This document shows, one piece after another, positions 52,582 through 61,625 of a stretch of DNA of 64,000 bases (within the stretch, counting starts at the first letter, position 1; the number at the start of each line of letters is the position of its first letter). Source of the stretch: Streptomyces filipinensis (lineage in GTDB: Bacteria > Actinomycetota > Actinomycetes > Streptomycetales > Streptomycetaceae); NCBI RefSeq assembly GCF_014649495.1, contig NZ_BMTD01000025.1, forward strand, positions 41,783 to 105,782, written 5' to 3'. The notes below the pieces were generated by a model that ran no database searches, had not been told where the DNA came from, and saw nothing but the letters and a program-made list of their open reading frames with translations. The position numbers and the translations under genes are program-made.

Positions 52582-53241
52582 ATGACCGCTGTTACCGCGC
52601 GGCAGCTGCTGGGGACGGCCATCCGAACCCTGGCCCCCGACCCGGCGGCCAATCCACTGGTACCGCTGATCGAACGCGGCGAGGCCTCCCCGGCGGCTCT
52701 GGCCGCACTGGCCCTGGAGCAGCGGGAGGTGATCCCGGCCGACCGTCGCGCCTTCCAGCACCTCGCACAGCGCGCCGACCCGGCCTCCGCGGTCTTCTTC
52801 ACCACCCTGGCGACGGGCGAGGAACTGGCGGCCGGTCACCTCGCGGCCTTCGCCGGCGCCTGCGGCGTGACGGCGGAACGCGCCGCGGGGTACGTCCCCC
52901 TCGCCGGCTGCCAGGCCTACCCCGCCTACGTCTCCTGGCTGGCCCTCAACGCCTCCCCGGGGGACGTCGTCCTGGCCCTCACGGCCAACTTCTCGGCCTG
53001 GGGCAGCTACTGCGCCCGCATCGCCTCCGGCCTGCGCACCCACTACGGCTTCCCGGACGAGGCCCGCGCCTTCTTCGACTTCTTCGCCGAGCCGGCTCCG
53101 GACCTGGACGAACAGGCGACGGCGGCGGTCCAGGCGGCGCTGGACACCGGTGACCTGAACCCGGACCTGGCACACACGTACGGAAGCCTGCTGCAGCAGT
53201 ACGAGAGCATGTTCTGGGCAACGCTCGGCACAGCGGTCTAA
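52582..53241 (+). CDS. TenA/PqqC-superfamily (heme-oxygenase-like fold) protein
   Basis: 219 residues predicted all-helical. YVSWLALNASPGDVVLALTA followed by FSAWGSYCARIASGLRTHYG is the TENA/THI-4/PQQC signature region. Most family members are thiaminases or cofactor-less oxidases. ATG 52582 has GAGGGG at 7-8 nt upstream. It is divergent from rppA, so a role in pigment chemistry is possible, but its substrate is unknown. Confidence 0.82.
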   Translation: MTAVTARQLLGTAIRTLAPDPAANPLVPLIERGEASPAALAALALEQREVIPADRRAFQHLAQRADPASAVFFTTLATGEELAAGHLAAFAGACGVTAERAAGYVPLAGCQAYPAYVSWLALNASPGDVVLALTANFSAWGSYCARIASGLRTHYGFPDEARAFFDFFAEPAPDLDEQATAAVQAALDTGDLNPDLAHTYGSLLQQYESMFWATLGTAV

Positions 53242-53471
53242 GGCGCCCCGCTGCTGTGCGCGATACACGCCACGTCGATGCGATCCGCGAGCTTGGCCAG
53301 CTCGATGGTCAAGGCAGCCACCGTGTCCTCGTCCAGCCCCGGCTCCCCGCCATCGACCAGATGCAGCCACCGAGCGCCCACGGTCCGCAGCAGCTTACTC
53401 ACGTCGGCCGCAGCCACCTGCAGGGCCCCACGGTCGTCCACGATCAGAGGCAGAGTCACTTCGCCGTTCAC
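53238..53471 (-). CDS. DUF6213-like small protein
   Basis: 77 residues from GTG 53471, beginning VNGEVTLPLIVDDRGALQVA. The conserved VSKLLRTVGARWLHLVD and VAALTIELAKLADRIDVACI segments match a Streptomyces small-protein family of unknown function. The start is weakly supported (alternative 53504 or 53561). Its stop overlaps the end of the TenA-like gene by 4 nt. Confidence 0.7.
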   Translation of the reverse strand: MNGEVTLPLIVDDRGALQVAAADVSKLLRTVGARWLHLVDGGEPGLDEDTVAALTIELAKLADRIDVACIAHSSGAP

Positions 53472-53496
53472 AAACCGGATGCTAGCCGCGCAGCGC

Positions 53497-54882
53497 TCAC
53501 GCACCCTGCCAAACCGTGGTGATGTTGCAGAACTCGCGGATTCCGTGCCCGGACAGCTCACGCCCGTACCCGGACCGCTTGAGCCCGCCGAACGGGAACG
53601 CCGGATGGGAGGCGGTCATCCCGTTGACGAACACGGACCCGGCCTCCAGGTCGCGGCTGAACCGCTCCACCTCGCTCTCGTCCCGCGTCCACACGTTGGA
53701 ACTCAGCCCGAACGGTGAGTCGTTGGCGATGAGCAGCGCCTCGTCCACATCGGCCGCCCGGTAGAGCGTGGCCACCGGCCCGAACGCCTCCTCCCGGTGG
53801 ATGCGCATCTCCCGGGTGATTCCGGCCAGCACGGTCGGCGGGTAGTACCAGCCCGGTCCGTCCGGCCGCTCGGCGCCGCACAGCACCTCGGCGCCGCTGC
53901 GCTTCGCGTCGTCGACCAGCTCTTCCAGGTCGGTGCGCCCCTGCTCGCTGGAGAGCGGCCCGACCTCGGTGTCCTCCTCCAGCGGGTCACCGACCTTGAG
54001 CGCCCGCATGCCCGCGACGAACTTCTCGGCGAAGGCGTCGTAGACGTCGCTCTGCACGATGAACCGCTTGGCTGCGATACAGGACTGCCCGTTGTTCTGC
54101 ACGCGCGCGGTCACCGCCACCTCGGCCGCCCGGTCCAGGTCGGCCGAGGGCATCACCACGTACGGGTCGCTGCCGCCCAGCTCCAGCACCGTCTTCTTGA
54201 TCATCTCGCCGGCGGTGGAGGCGACCGCCCGGCCCGCGGGCTCGCTGCCGGTCAGCGTCGCCGCCTTCACCCGTTCGTCGCGCAGGATGTCGTCCACCGC
54301 CGCCGATCCGATCAGCAGCGTCTGGAAACAGCCCTCCGTGAAGCCCGCCCGGTGGAACAGGTCCTCCAGGTACAGGGCCGTCTGGGGGACGTTGGAGGCG
54401 TGCTTGAGCAGGCCCACGTTGCCCGCCATCAGCGCGGGCGCGGCGAACCGGATCACCTGCCACAGCGGGAAGTTCCACGGCATCACCGCGAGCACGGGAC
54501 CCAACGGGCGGTAGCGCACCCGGACCCGGGAGGCGCCCGCATCGCGCACGTCCGACTCGGCGGGTTCCTCGTCGGCCAGCAGTCCCTCGGCGCGTTCGGC
54601 GTACCAGCGCATGGCCTTGGCGCACTTCGCGGCCTCCGCCCGTGCCTGCTTGATCGGCTTGCCCATCTCGGTGGTCATGACCCGGGCGATCTCCTGCTGG
54701 TCCTCGTCCAGCAGGTCGGCGGCCTTGTTCAGCAAGCGAGCGCGGTCGGCGAACGTGGTCGTCCGGTAGGTGCGGAACGTGGCCTCGGCGAGCTGGAGCC
54801 GGCGTTCCAGCTCCTCCTCGCCCATGGGCTCGTACGTCTTGAGCGTCTCGCCGTTCGCCGGGTTCACCGTCGCGATGGGCAT
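53497..54882 (-). CDS. NADP-dependent succinate-semialdehyde/aldehyde dehydrogenase
   Basis: 461 residues of the ALDH superfamily. The Glu of VLELGGSDPYVV and the nucleophile Cys of NNGQSCIAAKRFI are present, plus PWNFPLWQVIRF at the N-domain. It resembles GabD1-type succinic-semialdehyde dehydrogenases. GGGAGG precedes ATG 54882; 54942 is an upstream alternative. Cytoplasmic. Confidence 0.92.
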   Translation of the reverse strand: MPIATVNPANGETLKTYEPMGEEELERRLQLAEATFRTYRTTTFADRARLLNKAADLLDEDQQEIARVMTTEMGKPIKQARAEAAKCAKAMRWYAERAEGLLADEEPAESDVRDAGASRVRVRYRPLGPVLAVMPWNFPLWQVIRFAAPALMAGNVGLLKHASNVPQTALYLEDLFHRAGFTEGCFQTLLIGSAAVDDILRDERVKAATLTGSEPAGRAVASTAGEMIKKTVLELGGSDPYVVMPSADLDRAAEVAVTARVQNNGQSCIAAKRFIVQSDVYDAFAEKFVAGMRALKVGDPLEEDTEVGPLSSEQGRTDLEELVDDAKRSGAEVLCGAERPDGPGWYYPPTVLAGITREMRIHREEAFGPVATLYRAADVDEALLIANDSPFGLSSNVWTRDESEVERFSRDLEAGSVFVNGMTASHPAFPFGGLKRSGYGRELSGHGIREFCNITTVWQGA

Positions 54883-54957
54883 GGCTGACCTCCCTGGGAG
54901 CGGGCTTGCTTCGACCTTCGCGCGCGGCAGGGCGCGGCGCAACGCGAAAGGCCCCCT

Positions 54958-55431
54958 TCAGCCCGAGTGCTCCGCCAGCCGGTCGAGAAACGCGGTCTGC
55001 GCCGCGATGACCAGCTCACGGGCGCGGTCCAGGCCGAACCACGCCACGCGGTCCAATTCCGGGAACTCCCGCATCCGGCCGGACCTCGGCGGCCACTCCA
55101 TGGTGAAGCTGCCGGGGCGGAAGCCGGTGAGGTCCGGGTCCGCCTCGACGGCCCACGCGGTGACGATCTTGCCGTTCTTCTGCGCGACCTCGCCCAGCGG
55201 TACGGCCGCCCCGTCGGGCGGCGCCAGCCCCAGCTCCTCCCGGAACTCCCGCCGGGCGGCCTCCCACGCGGGCTCGTCGGGTTCGTACTCACCCTTGGGG
55301 ACGGTCCACGCCCCCGCTTCCTTCTTCGCCCAGAAGGGACCACCCATGTGCCCCAGCAGGACCTCGATTCCCGCACCGGTGTGCCGGAACAACAGCAGTC
55401 CCGCGCTGCGCCTCGTCGCACGCACCGTCAC
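54958..55431 (-). CDS. NUDIX hydrolase
   Basis: 157 residues. Nudix box GEYEPDEPAWEAARREFREELGL region, G-x5-E-x7-REEL-type as REFREELG near residue 50. Possible substrates include NDP-sugars or nucleotides, unknown. GTG 55431 overlaps the ligase stop as GTGA, so it is coupled to the DNA ligase. Confidence 0.9.
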   Translation of the reverse strand: MTVRATRRSAGLLLFRHTGAGIEVLLGHMGGPFWAKKEAGAWTVPKGEYEPDEPAWEAARREFREELGLAPPDGAAVPLGEVAQKNGKIVTAWAVEADPDLTGFRPGSFTMEWPPRSGRMREFPELDRVAWFGLDRARELVIAAQTAFLDRLAEHSG

Positions 55432-56966
55432 GGTGTGACCTCCGGGTGGGCCGCCAGCAGGGCCTGCACCGTATCGGCCTCCTCGGGGCGCTTGTCCTCG
55501 CGGTAGCGGACCACGCGGGCGAAGCGGAGGGTGACGCCGGCCGGGTAGCGGGAGGAGCGCTGGAGACCGTCGTAGGCGATCTCCACGACGAGTTCGGGGC
55601 GGACCCGCACCACCCAGCCGTTGTCCTCGACCGCCAGCTCCTGGAGCCGCTCGGTCTGCCAGGCGAGCATCGCGTCGGTCATGCCCTTGAAGGTCTTGCC
55701 GAGCATGGCGAAGCCGCCGTCGGGGGAGCGGGCGCCCAGATGGAGGTTGGAGAGCTTGCCCGTGCGCCGGCCGTGGCCCCACTCGGCGGCCAGCACCACC
55801 AGATCGAGGGTGTGGACGGGTTTGACCTTCAGCCAGGCGGCTCCGCGCCGGCCCGCGCTGTAGGGCGCGTCGAGCGCCTTGACCACCACGCCCTCGTGAC
55901 CGCGGGCCAGGGTGTCGGCGAGGAACCGTTCCGCCTCCGCGATGTCCGCCGGGCCGGAGGCGACCGTGCGGCGCACCCGCATCGGCTCGGGCACCAGCCG
56001 GGCCAGCTGCGCGTGCCGCTCGGCGAACGGGAGGTCCAGCAGGTCGGTGCCGTCGACCGAGAGGGCGTCGAAGAAGACGGGGGAGACCGGGACCTCTCCG
56101 GCCGCCTTCGCCACGTCCGTCCGGGAGCCGACCCGGCCCGCGGTCTCCTGGAAGGACCGGGGCCGGCCGGCCGCGTCGAAGGAGATCACCTCGCCGTCCA
56201 GGATGAACCGCTCGCCCCGCAACTCCCGGGCCGCGGAGGTCACTTCGGGCAGCCGGTCGGTGATGTCGTCCAGGGTGCGGGTGTGCACGCGGACCGTGTC
56301 GCCGTCCCGGTGGACCTGCACCCGGATGCCGTCCAGCTTCTCCTCCACCGCGCAGGCGCCCAGCTTCTCCACCGCCTCGGCGACCGAGGACGCGCTGTGC
56401 GCCAGCATCGGCAGGACGGGCCGGCCGACGGTGAGCCGGAACCGGTCCAGCGCCCCGGGCCCCTCGGCGAGCAGGGCCTGGGCGACCGTCTGCAGCGAAC
56501 CGGCGAGCATCACCGCCCGTCGTACGTCCGCCGCGGCGGCACCGGTCGCCCGGGCGAGGCCCTCCACCGCCACCGCGTCCAGCGCGCCCTGCCGTACCTC
56601 GCCGGTGAGCAGACCGAGCAGGAAACGCTGTTCCTCCTCGGTGGCGGCGCCCATCAGCTCGCCGACGAGGCGGGTCCGCTCCGCCTGTGAGCCCGGCCCC
56701 GACACCTTGCCCAGCTCGCTGAGCAGCACGTCGACCTCGCGGACCGTGAGGGTGGGCCCGGCGGCCGGCGGCACCGGGCGGCTCAGCACCTTCCAGCCCA
56801 CGCCGAGCCGGCCCTGGGGCAGCCGTCCGGCCAGGTACGGGATGACGATCGGCACGTCGTCCGCCTCCGCCTCCCGGAACAACTCGGCGAGCAGCGCCGT
56901 CTTGCGGGACCGGGCCGCCGTCGCGGCGACCTCCTGGGACACCTGGGCGAGCCGGATCAGCAGCAT
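55428..56966 (-). CDS. ligB: ATP-dependent DNA ligase, LigB type
   Basis: 512 residues. Catalytic Lys in VEEKLDGIRVQVHR (KxDG as KLDG) near 210, other motifs in GEVISFD, EGVVVKAL and WLKVKP. N-terminal DNA-binding domain and C-terminal OB domain are present. Seals nicks; likely repair use beside the NAD-type replicative ligase. Coupled to the NUDIX gene downstream. Confidence 0.94.
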   Translation of the reverse strand: MLLIRLAQVSQEVAATAARSRKTALLAELFREAEADDVPIVIPYLAGRLPQGRLGVGWKVLSRPVPPAAGPTLTVREVDVLLSELGKVSGPGSQAERTRLVGELMGAATEEEQRFLLGLLTGEVRQGALDAVAVEGLARATGAAAADVRRAVMLAGSLQTVAQALLAEGPGALDRFRLTVGRPVLPMLAHSASSVAEAVEKLGACAVEEKLDGIRVQVHRDGDTVRVHTRTLDDITDRLPEVTSAARELRGERFILDGEVISFDAAGRPRSFQETAGRVGSRTDVAKAAGEVPVSPVFFDALSVDGTDLLDLPFAERHAQLARLVPEPMRVRRTVASGPADIAEAERFLADTLARGHEGVVVKALDAPYSAGRRGAAWLKVKPVHTLDLVVLAAEWGHGRRTGKLSNLHLGARSPDGGFAMLGKTFKGMTDAMLAWQTERLQELAVEDNGWVVRVRPELVVEIAYDGLQRSSRYPAGVTLRFARVVRYREDKRPEEADTVQALLAAHPEVTP

Positions 56967-57394
56967 GCAGTCATCGTGCTACGCGGGGCGCCGGAACACA
57001 CCCGGTACGGCGACACCGGTCCGCACGCCCCGTGGCGGTTCGTGCGCCCGGCGAGGCGCGTCGTCGGTGGCGAATCCGCTGAGGCCGCTCGCGCGGCTCC
57101 TCGCGGTCGTGGTCGTGGACCGTGTCTCCTCGCGGCGGGGGTACCCGCGGGGCGGGGGCCGGTTCCCATCAGCGCCCGGTGCGCACTCGGCGGCGGGCCG
57201 CGAGCTCGCCGGTCGGCGGGTCGGGGGCCTCGTCGTGGCGGTACGGCCGGTGAGCCGCACGGCCGGCCCCGGAAACGGCGGCACCTCGCCCCGCGGTCCC
57301 GCCACCGGCTGCCGGCCCCGCACCGCCCGGCGGCCTGCGTCGTGAAGCCCGCGCCGGCCCGGCGCGTGCCCCCGGGCCCGGTTCCTGTGGTGTG
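56967..57394. other. Spacer with no gene recognised
   Basis: G/C-rich sequence upstream of the ligase, with frames open on both strands, but no family resemblance or ribosome sites. It carries the ligase promoter and leads into the 96-bp repeats. Confidence 0.45.
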
Positions 57395-57630
57395 GCGACG
57401 TTCGCCCTGTCTCGTCCGGCGGTCTGTCGGCTGTGCCGTGGAGTCTGTGCCGGCCCGGCCCGTGTCCCCGATCCGGGTGCCTGTGGTGTGGCGACGTTCG
57501 CCCTGTCTCGTCCGGGGGTCTGTCGGCTGTGCCGTGGAGTCTGTGCCGGCCCGGCCCGTGTCCCCGATCCCGGTGCCGGCGGTGTGGCCACCTTCGCCCC
57601 CTTTCGTCCGGCGGCTACCTGCGCCCCCCG
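57395..57630. repeat. 96-bp tandem repeat, 2.4 copies
   Basis: Units start with GCGACGTTCGCCCTGTCTCG at 57395 and 57491, and GCCACCTTCGCC at 57587: exact 96-bp period, about 5 differences in the first two. 96 is divisible by 3, so open frames continue through it on both strands. No gene is supported. A related partial unit lies upstream near 57340-57394. Confidence 0.85.
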
Positions 57631-57646
57631 TCCCGCGGCTGCGGCA

Positions 57647-57675
57647 TTGACAAAGGGGTTTGCCGAAACTGCAAT
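57647..57675 (+). promoter_or_regulatory. Consensus promoter with leaderless start
   Basis: TTGACA (57647-57652) and TGCAAT (57670-57675) with a 17-bp spacer. The predicted start coincides with or adjoins ATG 57682, and no Shine-Dalgarno sequence precedes it. TTGC...GCAA arms overlap the -10 region, possibly an operator. Confidence 0.65.
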
Positions 57676-57681
57676 GCCGCC

Positions 57682-58257
57682 ATGAGTACCGACGACGTTC
57701 TCGCCGGGGTGGGTCCGAGGCTGCGGCGGATGCGCAAGGAGCGGGAGGTGACCCTGGCCGCGCTGTCCGAGGTCACCGGCATCTCCGTGAGCACCCTCTC
57801 CCGGCTGGAGTCCGGCCTGCGCAGACCCAGCCTCGAACTGCTGCTGCCGATCGCCCAGGCGCACCAGGTGCCGCTGGACGACCTGGTCGGCGCGCCGCCG
57901 GTGGGGGACCCGCGGGTGCGGTCCAAGCCGATCACGCGGGGCGGCCGCACCCACTGGCCGCTGACCCGCCAGCCCGGTGGCCTGCAGGCCTTCAAGGTGC
58001 TGGAGCCGCAGCGCCGGCAGGAGCCGGATCCGCGCACCCATGAGGGCTACGAGTGGCTGTACGTGCTCTCGGGCCGGCTGCGGCTGGTCCTGGGCGAGCA
58101 CGACGTGGTGCTGTCGGCGGGGGAGGCCGCCGAGTTCGACACGCGCGTGCCGCACTGGTTCGGCTCGACGGGCGAGGGGCCGGTGGAGTTCCTCAGCCTG
58201 TTCGGGCCCCAGGGAGAGAGGATGCACGTACGGGCGCGGCCGGCGTCCGGGAAGTGA
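57682..58257 (+). CDS. XRE-family regulator with C-terminal cupin
   Basis: 191 residues. HTH VGPRLRRMRKEREVTLAALS then VSTLSRLESGLRRPSLELLL (residues 10-60), cupin_2 (EWLYVLSGRLRLVLGEHDVV, HWFG near the end). Such regulators often control aldehyde, amine or polyol catabolism. Leaderless start is inferred from the promoter. It precedes the reductase/ACAD operon codirectionally. Confidence 0.92.
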   Translation: MSTDDVLAGVGPRLRRMRKEREVTLAALSEVTGISVSTLSRLESGLRRPSLELLLPIAQAHQVPLDDLVGAPPVGDPRVRSKPITRGGRTHWPLTRQPGGLQAFKVLEPQRRQEPDPRTHEGYEWLYVLSGRLRLVLGEHDVVLSAGEAAEFDTRVPHWFGSTGEGPVEFLSLFGPQGERMHVRARPASGK

Positions 58258-58290
58258 TCCACCCAACGCGTGCCGGAGTCCGGCCGGCTG

Positions 58291-58320
58291 TTCCCTGAAT
58301 GGCAAGCGACCGCTTAGTAT
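58291..58320 (+). promoter_or_regulatory. Promoter/operator for the reductase-ACAD operon
   Basis: A good -10 TAGTAT (58315-58320) follows a weak -35 TTCCCT at 58291-58296. AAGC-GACC-GCTT (58303-58314 region) is a small dyad between them, a form seen upstream of actinobacterial fatty-acid genes by recollection. Confidence 0.45.
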
Positions 58321-58364
58321 GCAGTCGGACCCGGTCAGACGAAGCAGTCCCGTGGAGGCCCCGC

Positions 58365-59330
58365 ATGCAGGCATGGCAAGTGCACGAGAACGGCGAGCCG
58401 AGCGAGGTGATGCGCCTGGCCGAGGTGGAGCGGCCCACACCCGGTGACGGTCAGGTGCTGCTGCGCGTACGCGCGGCCAACGTCAACTTCCCGGACGCGC
58501 TGCTGTGCCGCGGCCAGTACCAGGTGCGTCCGCCGCTGCCGTTCACGCCCGGCGTCGAGATCTGCGGCGAGACCGAGGACGGCCGTCGCGTGATCGCCAA
58601 CCCCGCGCTGCCCCACGGCGGCTTCGCCGAGTACGCCCTCGCCGACGCCCGCGCCCTGCTTCCCGCGCCCGAGTCGCTGGACGACGCCGAGGCCGCCGCG
58701 CTGCACATCGGCTACCAGACGGGCTGGTTCGGCCTGCACCGCCGGGCCCGCCTGGAGGCCGGGGAGACCCTGCTCGTGCACGCCGCCGCCGGCGGTGTCG
58801 GCAGCGCCGCCGTCCAGCTCGGCAAGGCGGCCGGCGCGACCGTCATCGGCGTGGTCGGCGGCGCGGACAAGGCCGCCGTGGCCCGCGAGCTGGGCTGTGA
58901 CGTGGTCGTCGACCGCCGCGCCGAGGACGTGATCGCGGCCGTGAAGGAGGCCACCGGCGGCCGCGGTGCCGACGTGATCTACGACCCCGTCGGCGGGGAG
59001 GCCTACGCCCAGTCCGCCAAGCTCGTCGCCTTCGAGGGCCGGATCGTCGTGGTCGGCTTCGCCAGCGGCACCATCCCGAGCCCCGCCCTCAACCACGCGC
59101 TGGTGAAGAACTACTCGATCCAGGGCCTGCACTGGGGCCTGTACAACACCAAGAACCCGAAGCTGATCCTGCAGTGCCACGAGCAGCTCACCGAGCTGGC
59201 CGCCCGGGGCGCGATCAAGCCGCTGGTGAGCGAGCGGGTGCCGCTGAGCGAGGCCGCCGTGGCCGTGCAGAAGGTGGCGGACGGCCGGTCGACCGGCCGG
59301 ATCGCCGTGGTGAGGGAGGAAGCAGCATGA
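58365..59330 (+). CDS. NADPH:quinone oxidoreductase-family protein
   Basis: 321 residues of the zinc-independent MDR family. GVEICGETEDGRRV and cofactor loop VHAAAGGVGSAAVQLGKAAG near 140; IVVVGFASGTIPSPALNHAL near 232. ATG 58365 has GGAGG at 6 nt upstream; an in-frame 58299 start lacks support. Reduces quinones or enoyl substrates with NADPH. First gene of a three-gene coupled operon. Confidence 0.92.
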   Translation: MQAWQVHENGEPSEVMRLAEVERPTPGDGQVLLRVRAANVNFPDALLCRGQYQVRPPLPFTPGVEICGETEDGRRVIANPALPHGGFAEYALADARALLPAPESLDDAEAAALHIGYQTGWFGLHRRARLEAGETLLVHAAAGGVGSAAVQLGKAAGATVIGVVGGADKAAVARELGCDVVVDRRAEDVIAAVKEATGGRGADVIYDPVGGEAYAQSAKLVAFEGRIVVVGFASGTIPSPALNHALVKNYSIQGLHWGLYNTKNPKLILQCHEQLTELAARGAIKPLVSERVPLSEAAVAVQKVADGRSTGRIAVVREEAA

Positions 59331-60508
59331 CCGACGCCGAAGAACTGCGCCGCCGCACCCGGGAGTTGCTGGCCGAGCATCCCCCCGCGGACACCGACCG
59401 CCTGGACTTCCTGGGCGCCCGCTTCGACGCGGGCCTCGCCTGGGTCCACTACCCGCAGGGCCTCGGCGGTCTGGGCGCCCCGCGCTCCCTGCAGGCCGTC
59501 GTCGACGCCGAGCTGGAGGCCGCCGGGGCCCCCGACAACGACCCCCGGCGCATCGGGATCGGCCTCGGCATGGCCGCGCCGACGATCCTCAAGTACGGCA
59601 CGGACGAGCAGAAGCAGCGCTTCCTGCGGCCCCTGTGGACCGGCGAAGAAGTCTGGTGCCAGCTGTTCAGCGAGCCCGGCGCGGGCTCCGACCTCGCCGC
59701 GCTGGGCACCCGGGCCGTCCGTGAGGGCGAGGACTGGGTCGTCAACGGGCAGAAGGTCTGGACGTCCAGCGCCCACGTCGCCCGCTGGGCCATCCTCATC
59801 GCCCGCACCGCTCCGGACGTGCCCAAGCACGCAGGCATCACCTACTTCGTCTGCGACATGACCGACCCGGGCGTCGAGGTCCGGCCGCTGCGCCAGATCA
59901 CCGGCGAGGCCGAGTTCAACGAGGTCTTCCTCACCGACGTCCGCATCCCCGACTCCCGTCGCCTCGGCGCGGTCGGCGACGGCTGGCGGGTCGCCCAGAC
60001 GACGCTGATGAACGAGCGCGTCTCCATCGGCGGCATGGCCCTGCCCCGCGAGGGCGGCATGATCGGCCCGATCGCGAAGACCTGGCGCGAACGCCCAGAA
60101 CTGCGCACCCACGAGCTGCACCAGCGCCTGCTGAAGCTGTGGGTCGAGGCCGAGGTCTCCCGCCTCACCGCCGAACGCCTGCGCCAGCAGCTCGTCGCCG
60201 GTCAGCCCGGCTACGAGGGCTCCGGCATGAAGCTCGCCTTCGCCCGCCTCAACCAGGAGATCAGCGGCCTGGAAGTGGAACTCCGCGGCGAGGAGGGCCT
60301 GGTGTACGACGACTGGACCATGCGCCGCCCCGAACTGGTCGACTTCACCGGCCGCGACGCCGGCTACCGCTATCTGCGCTCCAAGGGCAACAGTATCGAG
60401 GGCGGGACCAGCGAGGTCCTGCTGAACATCGTCGCCGAGCGGGTCCTCGGCCTGCCCGCCGAGCCGCGCACCGACAAGGACGTCGCATGGAAGGACCTGG
60501 CCCGATGA
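59327..60508 (+). CDS. Acyl-CoA dehydrogenase-like protein (FadE type), large subunit
   Basis: 393 residues, full ACAD: EPGAGSDLAALGTRAV near 118, WVVNGQKVWTSSAHVARWAI near 138, RYLRSKGNSIEGGTSEVLLN at the end. ATGA overlap with the reductase. Together with the next gene it resembles the alpha2beta2 FadE pairs of actinobacterial steroid or branched-lipid catabolism. Substrate unknown. Confidence 0.92.
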   Translation: MTDAEELRRRTRELLAEHPPADTDRLDFLGARFDAGLAWVHYPQGLGGLGAPRSLQAVVDAELEAAGAPDNDPRRIGIGLGMAAPTILKYGTDEQKQRFLRPLWTGEEVWCQLFSEPGAGSDLAALGTRAVREGEDWVVNGQKVWTSSAHVARWAILIARTAPDVPKHAGITYFVCDMTDPGVEVRPLRQITGEAEFNEVFLTDVRIPDSRRLGAVGDGWRVAQTTLMNERVSIGGMALPREGGMIGPIAKTWRERPELRTHELHQRLLKLWVEAEVSRLTAERLRQQLVAGQPGYEGSGMKLAFARLNQEISGLEVELRGEEGLVYDDWTMRRPELVDFTGRDAGYRYLRSKGNSIEGGTSEVLLNIVAERVLGLPAEPRTDKDVAWKDLAR

Positions 60509-61578
60509 CCGACCTGCTGTACTCGGAGGAGGAAGAGGCGCTGCGGGCCGCCGTACGGGACCTGCTCGCCGACCACTGCGACGCGCCCGGCGTCATCGCC
60601 CGCACCGAGTCCGACACCCCGCACGACCTCGCGGCCTGGAAGGCACTCGCCGACGGCATGGGCCTCGCCGGCCTGCTGGTCCCCGAGGCGCAGGGCGGCC
60701 AGGGCGCGTCGGCCCGCGAAGTCGCCGTGGTCCTGGAGGAGCTGGGCCGAGCGGTCGCACCCGTGCCCTACCTCACCAGCGCGGTCGTGGCCACCGAGGC
60801 CCTGCTGGCCTCCGGTGACGAGGAACTGCTGGGACAGCTGGCCTCCGGCCGGACCATCGGCGCCCTCGCCGTCGGGCTGCACACGGCCCCGGATGCCGTG
60901 TGGAAGACCGTACGGCTGGAGAACGGCACCCTGCGCGGCGAGTTGACCGGCATCGCCGACGCGGGCGTCGCCGACGTCCTGCTCGTCCCGGCCGACGACG
61001 GCGGCCTGTACGCCGTCCCGGCCGCCGCGGTGACGCTCACCCCGCAGGTCTCCCTGGACCTGACCCGGCCGCTGGCGACGGTACGGCTGGACGGCGTTCC
61101 CGGCCGCCGTGTCGGCGACGCGGAACCCGCCGTACGACGGGCCCTGAGGGCGGGCGCCGGACTGCTCGCCTCCGAGCAACTCGGCGTGGCCGACTGGGCC
61201 CTGACCGAGACGGTCCGCTATCTGAAGGAGCGCAAGCAGTTCAACCGGCCGGTCGGCGGCTTCCAGGCGCTCAAGCACCGACTCGCCCAGCTCTGGCTGG
61301 AGGTCGTCAACCTCCGCGCCGCGGCCCGCGCCGCCGCGGACGCGCTCGCCTCCGGCGAGGACACGGAGATCGCGGTCGCCGTCGCGCAGGCGTACGCCGC
61401 CCCCGTCGCCGTCCACGCCGCCGAGGAGGCGCTGCAACTGCACGGCGGGCTCGGCATGACCTGGGAGCATCCGATCCATCTGTACCTCAAGCGGGCCAAG
61501 GCCGACTCGATCGCCTACGGGACGGCCGGTGCGCACCGCGAGGCGCTGGCCGGACTGATCGACCTGCAGGCCCCCTGA
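60505..61578 (+). CDS. Acyl-CoA dehydrogenase-like partner subunit
   Basis: 357 residues, shorter ACAD: start LLYSEEEEALRAAVRDLLAD, RKQFNRPVGGFQALKHRLAQ near 240, LQLHGGLGMTWEHPIHLYLK near 311. The middle-domain motif is diverged, consistent with a partner subunit. ATGA overlap with the preceding dehydrogenase. Last gene, followed by a strong terminator. Confidence 0.9.
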   Translation: MTDLLYSEEEEALRAAVRDLLADHCDAPGVIARTESDTPHDLAAWKALADGMGLAGLLVPEAQGGQGASAREVAVVLEELGRAVAPVPYLTSAVVATEALLASGDEELLGQLASGRTIGALAVGLHTAPDAVWKTVRLENGTLRGELTGIADAGVADVLLVPADDGGLYAVPAAAVTLTPQVSLDLTRPLATVRLDGVPGRRVGDAEPAVRRALRAGAGLLASEQLGVADWALTETVRYLKERKQFNRPVGGFQALKHRLAQLWLEVVNLRAAARAAADALASGEDTEIAVAVAQAYAAPVAVHAAEEALQLHGGLGMTWEHPIHLYLKRAKADSIAYGTAGAHREALAGLIDLQAP

Positions 61579-61586
61579 GGCACTTC

Positions 61587-61625
61587 CGCGGGAAGCCCGC
61601 CCCACCCGGGGCGGGCTCTTCCGCG
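61587..61625 (+). terminator. Operon terminator
   Basis: GCCCGCCCC (61595-61603) and GGGGCGGGC (61608-61616) pair perfectly with a 4-nt loop, extended outward by CGCGG and CCGCG with a small bulge. It lies 9 nt after the dehydrogenase stop. Confidence 0.85.

Noticed and set aside
57169..58440. Minus-strand frame with 32-residue repeats across the 96-bp array
   Set aside because: It runs antisense through the XRE-cupin regulator, lacks a ribosome site, and its repeats are simple Arg/Pro/Thr strings produced by the DNA repeat.
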